A DNA stretch of 64,000 nucleotides from Sanguinoderma infundibulare. Lineage: Eukaryota > Basidiomycota > Agaricomycetes > Polyporales > Polyporaceae. Location of the stretch: assembly GCA_032821775.1 (NCBI GenBank), contig JAVLRN010000003.1:3410001-3474000 (forward strand), read 5' to 3'. The notes below the pieces were generated by a model, which was not told where the DNA came from, ran no database searches, and was given only the letters and a program-made list of their open reading frames with translations. A program made the position numbers and the translations under genes. Below are positions 45,795 through 55,681 of the stretch, one piece after another. The first letter of the stretch is position 1. Each line of letters opens with the position of its first letter.

Positions 45795-46608
45795 GTAGAG
45801 AGGTCTTGGGAAGGAATCGGGGTCGTTGGGGCGTCGCTTTGGTGTGAACCAGGAGCGAGTGCTGGTCGATAGCAGGACTGGGGGACGTGTTTATAACAGG
45901 GCGAAGGAGCGGGCGGCTGAGGGTTGGGTACACATCAATGGGCCAACTTCAGCGACGTCTTCCTGTAATAGCGACTCGCCTTATCCCATACACGTTCGTC
46001 TAGCGGCATTCGCCCACCAACATCCAGAAGGCCAGTTCCATATCCAAAACGTCAGTGTACTGTCCTCCCTGGCATCAGTTTCCGACACGGCTGTCGAAGC
46101 AGACGAAGCGGTCCGTCGCGGTTCCACGGAGCATTTGTGCGATGTCAGGGTGTCCTTGTGGCTCTGCGAGGGGAGTGTGGTCCAGCGAAGAGCGTAGTGA
46201 GCTCCGCGCAAGTATGACCGCAAGTGTGCTTGCACGGTAGTGCGAGTTAAAGAGTAAACGATCAACAAGTCGGAGTACTTACCGCCGTAACCATATCGTT
46301 CTCGGGCGCTTATGCTCCACGCGACTCCACCGCTACTACTACTTCCTACTAGTACTCCTGCAATTTCTCGGTGATGGTTATACAATGGTCCTCGTGCTCT
46401 CTACCCAGGCTCAGACAGTACCGCATGGCCGTCCGTTCCAACAACAAGAACCCCGAATATTGACGGGGCCTCGGACCTGAGCGCTAAATGATCGCATTTG
46501 TATGCTCATCTTTCGCCTTCTCAGGCTATCGCTGACGTGAGGTCTACAAAATCAAATACTTCTCTCTTTCTCTCCAAACCCCTTCCTCCCGGTCCCTACT
46601 CAGACACG
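45795..46608. promoter_or_regulatory. Divergent promoter region, phytase and CAF16
   Basis: About 810 bases lie between divergent starts. A pyrimidine-rich tract (cttctctctttctctcc) precedes the CAF16 start by about 35-50 bases. No intact gene was recognised. Confidence 0.45.
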
Positions 46609-48916
46609 ATGGGGGAGGCACCGGCTGCGTTTGCGAACGGTTACGAGGTCTCCATCGATAACTTGACGTACACGCATGGCCAAAGCTCTTCGCCATCGTT
46701 GTCAGCAGTGAACATCCATCTCCCCAAAGGTTCACGCACTATTCTTATCGGTGCCAACGGTGGTACGCAGGGTTCATTATACAGGGTGCAATGATCGTTG
46801 CTAATTGTCTTTGGGTGTTTCAATACTCTACCTGATATGCAGCCGGCAAATCGACGCTCCTTCAGATCCTAGCAGGGAAGCGGCTCATATCTTCCCCAGG
46901 AACGGACGTCCGCATTAAGGGCAGAGATGTCTTCCGCCAAACTCCGGAGGGTATCACCTTCCTTGGTACAGAATGGTGAGCTGCAGTACCTCGTTACTCG
47001 CCACCCGTCTTCGCACGACGGGCAACGCCCAATATTCCGCCCCAGATCAGCGAGTCGTGACCAAAACGGTGGAAATGGAACTCGTCCAGAGCTGACCGGA
47101 GTTCCACTATTCTGACGGTCGCTCCACTTCCAATTTCACTTTCCCCGCCAGCAAAGCGTGTCCCTGGTGACGTACGCGACTTGTGACATACTCGCCACCT
47201 GGCCGCTCGATCCGCGCGACTTGCTATACCATGCGCGGCTTCCCGGGTGACCATCGGATCCGCGAGGTTGCTCGTTCGGTTGTGGAGCGCGACAGCCTTC
47301 GTGCGCATCTTCTCTAGCGCGTCCGTTACAAGTCGCGGAAGCACCGTCGGGGCGCCGCGATAGCTAGTTGTAGGCCAGCATCGTGCATAAGGACACAAAT
47401 GGCGCGCGAGAGAGGTCGCGTGTGTTCGAACATGGCCAGCGCGAGGTGCGAGTCGCGGAAGTCTTTCGCGGAACATCCGCATGCGCGCTGCGAGGAGGTA
47501 CTACAACTTCGTTGTTCCTCAGGGCGTCTCGTAGCCAATCATGAGTTTTTCCTCATGTGCGCGGAGTGGTGCGGCGGGGCTGGACCACTGGCGGCGGGTG
47601 TGACACGGGTCGCATCCGTCACAAGGGCCCGGGGGACCAAGTGGAGGTGGAAGTGAGCCGACCGTCAAAATAGTGGAACTGCGGTCCTTCATACGAGTTC
47701 AACCTCCACCGTTCTGGTATATACTCAAGAACAACCTCGGAAATTGGCTGTAAGCGGTTTCCTGTTGCGAACATTTTTCGGACCGAAAAATGTTGGGAAA
47801 AGTGTTTTTTTTCCTGCGACTACAAAGCCATTTATTGTCCCTCTAGCTACGAAGTAAACGCGGCTGGTTAGACGATAGGCGCATCTACCAACCATTTTCC
47901 GGTCCGCAATAGGATGGCGAGAGGAGACCATGTCCAGTCGTGTTCATGGACCGTCCTGGGACGGAATATTGGGACATGCCCGTCGTGTTCTGTGTTTGCA
48001 GTGCACTGAAACCTTGATGAACACAGGGCGATGAACCCGGTCGTCCGCGGCGACATCGTCGTTTCAGATTTCCTCGATTCCGTCGGCGGCTACCGCCACA
48101 AGGAGAGGCGGGACCATCTCCTCGATATCCTTGACGTCGACCTCGACTGGCATATGCACCAGATTTCTGACGGCGAGCGCCGCCGCGTCCAGCTTGTCAT
48201 GGGCCTTATGAGCGATTGGGACATCCTTCTGCTCGATGAGGTGCCTGACCCGCTCCTCTGTATCCGTATCTTACGACTGACCCACAACTTTGATATATCT
48301 GACAGGTCACTGTGGACTTGGATGTCCTCGTCAGAGATGACTTGCTAACGTTTCTTAAAGAGGATTCCCAGAAGAGAGGCGCTACCATTTTATGTCCGTC
48401 CACCATATCTCCAGTGCCACCCGGTATGTCAACTAACCGAATCAACCAACAGATGCCACCCACATCTTTGACGGATTGAACAACTTCCCTACCCACATCG
48501 CCCACATGCATCTTGGCACCTTCTTGATGCAGCCGACCTCGTGGCCTTTGACTAGCGGGACCGCCAGCGCGACGCTATACACCGTTGCGTTGCAGTGGCT
48601 GAAGGAGGACCGCGACCGCAGGCGGGCGCTGGAGGCCCAAGGCAGGAAACGCAGGGGCGCGCGTAACGAAACGGTGGGCATCACGCGAGAAGCTTCGCAG
48701 CAGCTCGCCGGTGCAGGCGCGTGCGCAGCTTCTTCCATCCATGTTGGCGCGATTATTTTAGCAGCAACGTGCTAATGACGCACCGCCTTGTTCCTTGCCC
48801 TAGGTTCCCAGCGACTCAGAGACGTTCTACAAGAAGTAAGTGGAGTTCAGTGGAGCTCGGGAAATTTGCGTAGTCTGTTGGCTAAGCCCACGGCCAGGTA
48901 CGACTACAGCCACTAG
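46609..48916 (+). CDS. CAF16: CAF16-type ABC ATPase (CCR4-NOT associated)
   Basis: Seven exons (46609-46762, 46843-46975, 48027-48240, 48306-48393, 48453-48673, 48804-48835, 48898-48916) give 286 aa. It is a soluble single ATP-binding cassette: Walker A GANGAGKST, split by intron 1; the variant signature ISDGERRRVQLVMGL typical of Caf16; Walker B DILLLDEVTVDLD; and the H-loop ATHIFDGL. There are no membrane helices. Caf16 is known as an accessory factor of the CCR4-NOT mRNA deadenylation and transcription complex. Intron 2 is 1051 nt, far longer than the rest, because it carries an inverted-repeat element. Removing the element leaves about 77 nt, a normal size. The final coding exon is 19 nt (YDYSH-stop). 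Confidence 0.9.
47014..47987. mobile_element. Inverted-repeat element inside CAF16 intron 2
   Basis: The ends are inverted repeats. 47014-47044 matches the reverse complement of 47957-47987 at 27 of 31 bases (both begin cacgacgggca). A second pair, about 47058-47140 against the reverse complement of about 47640-47722, matches at roughly 80 percent. On the left the two arms are 13 bases apart; on the right they are about 235 apart, so the right arm has been split by an insertion. No transposase frame is visible, so it is non-autonomous. Its ends lie 38 bases after the splice donor and 39 before the acceptor. I found no convincing target-site duplication. Confidence 0.75.
47770..47794. repeat. 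25-nt palindrome in the intron insert
   Basis: Two perfect 12-base arms, aacatttttcgg and ccgaaaaatgtt, flank a single a. It lies within the extra segment that splits the right arm of the intronic element, followed by a run of eight T. It may mark a second, nested element. Confidence 0.9.
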
Positions 48917-49373
48917 ACGGCCGCCCTGGATATGGGCCGGTTCCAAGTCTCACTGCGTTTCAGGTTTCCCTCGTCTTCACGCTCAACTCGGGGAGACTTT
49001 TAATGTATCGATAGCACACACTGTATTGTTCAACCAATCGTACCTTTTAGACTCGAGCACATGAGGGAATGCGGGGCTCGGTGCAGAGGGTGTGAGAGTG
49101 GCCGAGCGGGGATCGGGAGGGCCTGGGCTGCGGTGGGAGAGCGACTGTGACAGGGGGAGATGGATGTGACATGGCGACGGGCGTGACGGGAGGGGGTAAT
49201 CGACGGGGGGCGCTGTGAGCTCTGACCGCCAACCGACTCCGGACGCTGTTGTTTGTCTTGTCGACACCGTTCGCAACGTGCTGGCCATCTCAGGGCGCGT
49301 TTTCTTTCCCCCGCTCCCTCTTCTGCTGTAACCCTCACGCTCGTTTCGTCTCTCTCTGTCTTCTCTCTCCATC
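48917..49373. other. Intergenic, promoter of OPY2-like gene
   Basis: About 457 bases between two plus-strand genes. The last 60 bases are pyrimidine-rich (ctctctctgtcttctctctcc just before the start), typical of a highly expressed fungal promoter or 5' UTR. Confidence 0.45.
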
Positions 49374-51441
49374 ATGCTCGTCGGCAACGCCAACTCCCAG
49401 CTCAACCACTTCCACCCTCGCCAGGCGAATGGCACCCGCGGCTCAGACGGGTGTCTCATTTGTACTGACAACCCGAGCTGCAATTGCGCTTTTGGTCAGC
49501 AATGTGTCCTCATCGGCCGGTGCGTACGCCAGATTGTCTGCCCATATCTTATCCCCTCTCAACCTGTGGCGATTCCCCTCCAGCGGCTGTAATCAATGTC
49601 CCTACGCGCAATGCCTTGCCGTGGACTCGTCTACCACCTCGTCAAAGAGCGGTGTTAGCGGGGGGGCTGTTGCTGGTGCAGTCATCGCCGTCGTCCTTGT
49701 CCTCGCTGCGACCGTGGGTGCCTTCTTCTGGTACCGCCGGCGTCAACGCCTGGCGAAGCAGAACGGTGGCTCTATGGGAGAATCCAAGCCCGATGTGCCA
49801 GCACGCGCAGAGGACGTTCTGAACAGGCCCGATCCCAACGAAAAGCCCAACTCTCCTCCGCCCCAACTCGACTCAATCAGAATATACTCTCCCTCCTTCC
49901 CAGGGACCATGAATCTCGATCCTGCGCGCTCCAGCGCAGCTCATACCCAGCCCTCGAACGCGTCCGTCCACTCCAACCCGTTCGGGGACAACCATTCCAT
50001 ACAGACAACGTCTACTGGTACGCAGTCGAACGTCATTCCCATCGCCCTTGTCCCCCCTCGCTCGCTCAGGTCGGCCGGTTCGGGATCAGTTCAGTCCCAC
50101 GGTCCCAACGCCGCTCAGGCTGGTACGAACGCTCGCGGCGATGTCAACCTCGAGCATGTTAACGTGTCCAACGATACGTTGACGCCTCCCAGTGCGGTCT
50201 ATGCTTCATCCTCGCCCGCCGACACGCAAAACAACCGGATGTCGTACATGACCACTGGGAGCTACACGAGTGATTTCCTCGAGACCTCAGTCATCGTCAC
50301 CCCCACTCGCGGTATCGTCAAGCAGGTCGTCGGTGTCGCCAAGGCAGAGGTTCTTCGCGCCACTCCCACCGATTCTCTCAGCCGGTCTTCGACCCTTACC
50401 AGGCAGGCGCGCTCTCCCCTTGCGGCTTCGAGCTTCGGTCCCGCCGACATCATGCCGGAGGAAAAGGAGCAGGAGGTGACTATCCCCGCGAACCCCTTCT
50501 CCGACCACCACTCGCCTTACTCGAACGGCTCCCCCACTCCATCTGCCACCACGTTCGGCACGCCTGGGCCTTCCGAGGCCAACAATAGCCGTGGCAACTC
50601 GCGTCAGGGTACGGCTAGCTGGCTCCAGGAAGATCCCGCTGCTCTTTACGGCAGTTCGGGCGATGAGCGTCCTACTAGCGTCTACACGCAGGCCTCCGCG
50701 ATTGTCGCTGATATCAGCAACGCAAGACGTGTGCACCTCGGTTTCGAGCAGGTCACCCAATTGCCGCACACGCCGCTTAGCGCGGCACTCAACACACCCC
50801 AATCGTACCGCATGACCAGCGGCAAGCTCGTGACCCCTCTTGTGAACCACAGCGCAGCCCTTCAGACTGGCGGCAGCGGTTCTGCGGGTGGGCTTGAGCA
50901 GCAGCAGGCACGCGCACTGAAGGACCTCAAGCGTTCATCGATGTCTTCGATGATGACGACTGCCACTGGAGCCGACTCAATCCTCGAGAGCTTCCCTTTC
51001 GTACCCCCGTCCCCGATCTCAAATCTCCCTCCTCGCACGCCCCCACGTTCGCCTCTCGCTCAACAGTCGTTCTCAGGCTCCCAAGATGAGCACAACTCCC
51101 AGTCCGCACGGGAGATGGTCAACCGCGCGCGGGCGTCGGCGTCATCGTCTAGCACGCTCTCTGCGCTCCAGCCCCCGAACCGCAAGGTTCTCGGCATGAG
51201 CGTTGCTTCTAACGGCTCTTCGGCCAGCAACGGGCTTGGCTCGTTCCCCTTCCAGATCGACTCGGGTGCTCCTCAGGAGAGCAACGTTTCGACTGCGCCG
51301 TCTTCGTTTAGCCAGAGCAGCGACGGGTCAATTGCACAGCGCAAGCGCGCCAGCTTGGACACGCTCGCACTCACGAGCGACCTCTCGTCCTACCCGCTCG
51401 GCTTCGACAAGTCCCCAGTCCCGCCCGTCCCGAGGCGCTGA
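49374..51441 (+). CDS. OPY2-like membrane anchor of the HOG pathway
   Basis: Two exons (49374-49519 and 49584-51441, phase 2) give 667 aa. The short extracellular head is a cysteine-rich Opy2 domain: DGCLICTDNPSCNCAFGQQC, then GRGCNQCPYAQC. One membrane helix follows a serine/glycine stalk (GGAVAGAVIAVVLVLAATVG), then FWYRRRQR. The long cytoplasmic tail is disordered and Ser/Pro/Thr-rich with several NPF/SNPF and SP sites and a final PVPPVPRR. In yeast, Opy2 recruits Ste50/Ste11 to the membrane for high-osmolarity signalling. Low conservation of the tail is normal. The frame stays open upstream of the ATG and through the intron, but the cysteine pattern is complete only with the splice. Confidence 0.85.
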
Positions 51442-53406
51442 GCGGCTTGTATTGGCCGTAATCCCTCCGCAGCACTTCTGCGGTCACGAGCGCGGTGTAT
51501 GATTATGCAAGTCCGGCGTGCCCATGTGTATCGGAAGACCAAGACCACACGACTCTCGACGACCATCCCCCCTCCCCGCTTCTTCCTTTTTCCCGCTCTC
51601 CTTGTCCCGATCGCCCTTGGCTTGGTTTGACTCTGCGGCCTGGTTGACCCGGGCAGAGACTCAATTTCTCTCAGCGGCTGTCGTTCCCTCGTCCCCGTCC
51701 CGTCCCCCAAATATGCAGCTCTGTACGTCTTGACATCCATCTAGATCCGGTTGAGATATATATCTTATCTTTTGACTATACGTACCCTTCGTAGCCATAG
51801 GTTTACCCATTCCCCCCTTTGCTTCCTCCCACCCTAACTCCCTGGCCCATGCACTCCCTTCCCCCCTTCCATTTGCCCGCTTACGTATCACATTCCGCTT
51901 CCCCTTCGCTGTGCGTATTGTCCAGTTCGTGCCTCATCGGCGGCGCCGTGCGAGCTTGTTTAAATCCGGTGTGTTCAGTACTAATGGTGACGGAACCCCC
52001 TCCTCCCCTGGGGTACCCCCTGCGCCGCAGATTGGTTGTGGACGCGAAGCCGTCGTCTTTCCTCCCCCGCGCGCGCCCCGCGACGCCTGTGTGTTGTCTG
52101 TTTGGGTTGGTGTTGTTGACTTATTTATGCATTGCGCATTCGAGATCGTATATCGGCAGCTGCCACCATCTGGGCGGTCGTCGTTCGCGTTTGGCGTTTG
52201 AAAAATAGTCGGACTCTCGCCGTACGTTGTTGTGCACCTAATCTGTTCTTAGAACTGTTCGCTCCTTCAAGGCAATTTTTTACTTGCTCGCGACGTTGAT
52301 TTGGGCGTGCTGTCTCGTCGCTTGGTCTGTACCGGTGCAACTTGGTGAGTTGTTCATCTATTTCAAGGGTTTCTTTGCGGCTTAATGATTCGGCCGACCG
52401 GTCCTTTTGATTTTCGCGACCAACTGGCAGTTGTGTGATAGCTGCGCCGCAATTCCAGGTACATACAGCAGGAATATGTAGTCATGGCTCGCGCTGCGGT
52501 CTTCATCGCCTTGCGGCCTCGAGGTACTGACGTCATTGGATTAACTTACTCACGTTGTCCCAGCCCTGAAGAAGGACCCACATAGCGGGGCAAGGAAGAA
52601 AGGTAAGGCTTCAAGTTGTCCGTCATCCTCGTATGCCTGAGGATCGAGAGTGAACGCCGCAAGTCGCCCTAGCGTTGACGCTCCATTCGTAGCTGACTAT
52701 ATGTGGCCTGGGCGTGCGTTTGCAGGGACTAGGACTATCTACGGACGCTGGTCAAATTGCTGGGGGGGGGGAACCCTTCGCTCTTCGTTAATGACGGATA
52801 TACAGGCGCTTCGTGAGTATTTGGGTCGGTGCGGCGTAGTATTTGCACTGCGTGCCCCGTAGGTAGGGAAAATGGAGATGTTCAAAACCCGACCAATAGA
52901 TCGGGAAATAGTCGACTTTCAGCCTGTGGGAATTGACGAAGTTAGCTGGGGGTTCTACATGGAGAAATTCGACGGATTACTTTCCGAATCACCAGTTCTC
53001 TTAAAATGGGGTCTGAGCGGAATATCCGGGCTTGGGTGTTGTATTCCGATGATTTGTTCATTAGGAAAAATCCACCTCGCTTGATGCTATTCCGGTAGCA
53101 CACTCGAAATAAAATGGAAATTTGATATTGATTTTATCCTCTAAGAACCTACATACACAGAGCTGATATACAGACAACAGCAAAACCTTGCACAACAAAC
53201 ACTATGCGTACTGGGAGGGCGCTACTCACTGGAATGCGTTGAAGGTACTTGGAGTTGACAGATCACTGACCTTTGAGTCCCATTCCTTCAGATCTCCAGG
53301 CTCGGTACGCCATCCAAAGGCGAAGAGACGGGCATCTGGATCCCATGATCTTGTACTGGAGTCGCGTGAAGGCTCTGTTGCCTTGGGGCCACCGTCCACC
53401 TTAAAG
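51442..53406. other. Intergenic, nothing recognised
   Basis: About 2 kb downstream of the OPY2-like gene. The first 300 bases are probably its 3' UTR (pyrimidine-rich). A run of ten G lies near 52762. Small open frames exist, but none resembles a known protein and none has paired splice signals I trust. Confidence 0.35.
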
Positions 53407-54208
53407 TCAGCACGCTGGGCATTTTGATGTGGTCAGCTTTCTAAACGACAAGCACACGATTGGAAGTGTCCAACTCATGGTCATGTAGCTGCTATCATCG
53501 CTCGCGACTGCGTAGAGACAGCAAGGTGTGAGCACCATGGGGGACGTGAGTGGCACGCAGTCCAAGATACATACGGAACAGGGCACCCCTGGCGATTTCG
53601 ATGGCCTCCGGCCCATCAGAAGGTAGACCAAACAGCGATTACGCTTTTCTTGCGTGTTGAGGAAATCCATCAGCAAGGCTGATAATGGGCGGCGGGGGGC
53701 AGGAGGTGGTGAACGTTCATGCGGATCGGAATGTGGCGTGTGAGTATCAGTAGTATCGGTCTCAGCAGTAGGACAACTAACGAGTCTTCAGATGGCCACT
53801 GTGAAGCCCAGGAGAGGTCGTCAGAATGAGTTTCACGAGCCCAGGTAGATTGGATCGAGAGGTCCCAGATGCGCTCCTCGGTGTTGAGCATGTTGTCATC
53901 CTCGGGGTATGATGCCTGATGAGAAGTGCAGTTAGGACTGCCGCAATGCTCAAAGCGAAGAACGATGATATATCGTATTCGGGGGAGAGAAGGTCTTGGT
54001 ATATGAAGAGAGGGATGCGAACCTGCATTGTTGAACTAGCATCGCAAACAACAACCACAAGGTCCCGATAACCGCAAGACTCAACGGAGAGCCTCAGAGA
54101 ACCCGCAGGACGCACCATGATATCCAACCGACCGAACAGCTCGACGGCCTTGTCGACCGCATCCTTCACATCCTCTGTTCTGTGCTGCGGCCTGGAGGTC
54201 GTAGCCAT
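53407..54208 (-). pseudogene. Dead short-chain dehydrogenase (SDR)
   Basis: The order of blocks follows an SDR: EDVKDAVDKAVELFGRLDIM, then, across an intron, FNNAG (the NNAG motif). PEDDNMLNTEERIWDL follows in a frame shifted by one base at a CCCC run. Much later come LMDFLNTQEKRNRCLVYLLM, AIEIARGALF and, across an intron with good sites (gtatgt...acgcag), LASDDSSYMT. Missing are the N-terminal nucleotide-binding GxxxGxG region and the whole catalytic Ser/YxxxK stretch. The usual VDGG ending has also changed. It is a degenerate copy of the large fungal SDR family. Confidence 0.7.
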
Positions 54209-54634
54209 GGTTGGCGAATGCGCCAGAGAGATGAGTGTTTGGTGAGCTGGCTGGATGCCGTGAGAGATGGGATGGAGCAGCTCTGAGGGAGTTGGAGAGA
54301 AAAAGAGGCAGACACGGACAAAGAGAGCTGTCGGTTGGTAACTGCGTCGGTTGGCGGGTCAGGAGATCACGTGGAGGTTTAGGGCCGGTGCGTAATGACT
54401 CGGGCCCATTCCTCATGACCTGCTGGTGTCATTTTTCGTCCGGTACTTAGTCGCCATAATCGCCAGGTATTCCTCAGATCTCCCGGCGGCAAATATGGTG
54501 GTGAAAATGTACATATTTCCTTGATTTATCCCTACGTCGTAAAACTCACGAACTTTCTACCAGTCCGAATTAGCCCCGACCTATGATCGCGAAACGCGAT
54601 TACCCCTGCTTTTCATCGTACTTATCCCGACCTC
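54209..54634. other. Intergenic, nothing recognised
   Basis: About 425 bases between the SDR relic and the dispersed repeat. No gene was seen. Confidence 0.4.
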
Positions 54635-54712
54635 TGGGGCTCGTAGTGTTGTGCCAGCGGTTGCCTCCCAGCTAACCTCCAGGACAAAGGCTTGATCAGA
54701 TCAACTGTGTAC
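54635..54712 (-). repeat. Dispersed repeat, copy 2 (inverted)
   Basis: Reverse-complement match to about 43294-43370. The perfect core is roughly 27 bases and the similarity extends about 75 bases in all. It directly precedes the partial duplicate of the large membrane-protein gene. Confidence 0.7.
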
Positions 54713-54734
54713 CTGATGATTGGAAGGGCTGTAG

Positions 54735-55200
54735 ACGACATTGGCGAGTGGGGGTGGGCCAGCAAGGCGCGTGGCGGCTTCAGCCGAGTTTGCGGCTTCT
54801 TCGCGCGTGGGAGATTCTGCGACGGGGCTGGGGCCAGGTCGTGCCTCTGCTACGAGTGTCGAGTCGTCGGTAGAGACTTTGAGCGAACGCTGCAAGGACG
54901 TCTTGGGTGAAGGGCCCGGGAACGCCTTGGGCATTGACAAGTTCGTCGAGGCGCGGCGCACTTGAGGCAACACGCGGCTCCGAATGGAGCCCTTCGCCGG
55001 GACGCCGAGGTGGGTCGCGAAGATGAGGACACTGTGTCGGCCCTCCTCGGTGGGGAAGACATGGAGAGGAGCCCAGTAGATCAAGCAGGGAAAGTGCGAA
55101 AAAAATCAGAGACCGCGATGTAAGGTAGCCGCTTCGAAATGTATATATGCATGAGGATATGCTTGCCTGGCGTGGGGGAGCCTGCAGGGAGCGCCTTCGG
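54735..55200 (-). pseudogene. Partial duplicate of the downstream membrane-protein gene 5' end
   Basis: On the minus strand, GSIRSRVLPQVRRASTNLS, KTSLQRSLKVSTDDS and EARPGPSPVAESPTREEAAN match the N-terminal region of the gene starting at 58997 almost residue for residue. Similarity extends into its upstream DNA (atcaagca..gg and a gcctggcg stretch). The start codon and the first 30 residues (SKKGDSSSS and following) are not preserved, and the rest of the gene is absent. It is a same-strand, truncated copy about 3.9 kb from its source. Confidence 0.75.
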
Positions 55201-55681
55201 GCATGAGGTACAGACGAGTCGGAACAAGGGTCGTATGATTCAAATTCACCTGAACTTGCGTAGCACAGCTTCTTCAGTCTTCGTAGACGGAGGCCTATGT
55301 CCTCGTGTAAGTGGACGCTCATAGCCGTGGCCATGCGTATAGCACACCCTAGCATCCCACAGACACGCCGGTCTGCAGGTTGCAAATTGAACCCAAAGAG
55401 TACTCAACAGAAGATGCACGGAACAATGACAAAATAACGTTTGAACCGTACACGGGCGCATGGTGAAGGCGTACAACGGATTTGGACTCGAGATGTATGG
55501 AAGACAGTGGGAGGAAAGAATATGCCGGTAGTGTGTCATCGCTACATAATGGTCTACATGCGATCCAAGTATACACGGTGAGGATGAGTAACAGTCGGGG
55601 GAGATGCGGTGGATGGGTCATAAATATTGATGCCATGGTCGTACAACAACACCAAATGGGACTCGGAAAATACAAGAGGCC
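55201..55681. other. Intergenic, nothing recognised
   Basis: About 480 bases between the partial duplicate and the stop of the membrane-protein gene. Likely its 3' UTR. Confidence 0.4.

Noticed and set aside
46990..48000. Target-site duplication for the intronic element
   Set aside because: Flanks tcttcg and ttctgt share at most three bases, too few to claim.
49249..49373. N-terminal extension of the OPY2-like protein
   Set aside because: It is in another frame from the cysteine-rich head; the splice at 49519/49584 gives the full Cys pattern from the ATG at 49374.
52755..52775. Run of ten G
   Set aside because: Could be a homopolymer artefact; no associated structure or gene.
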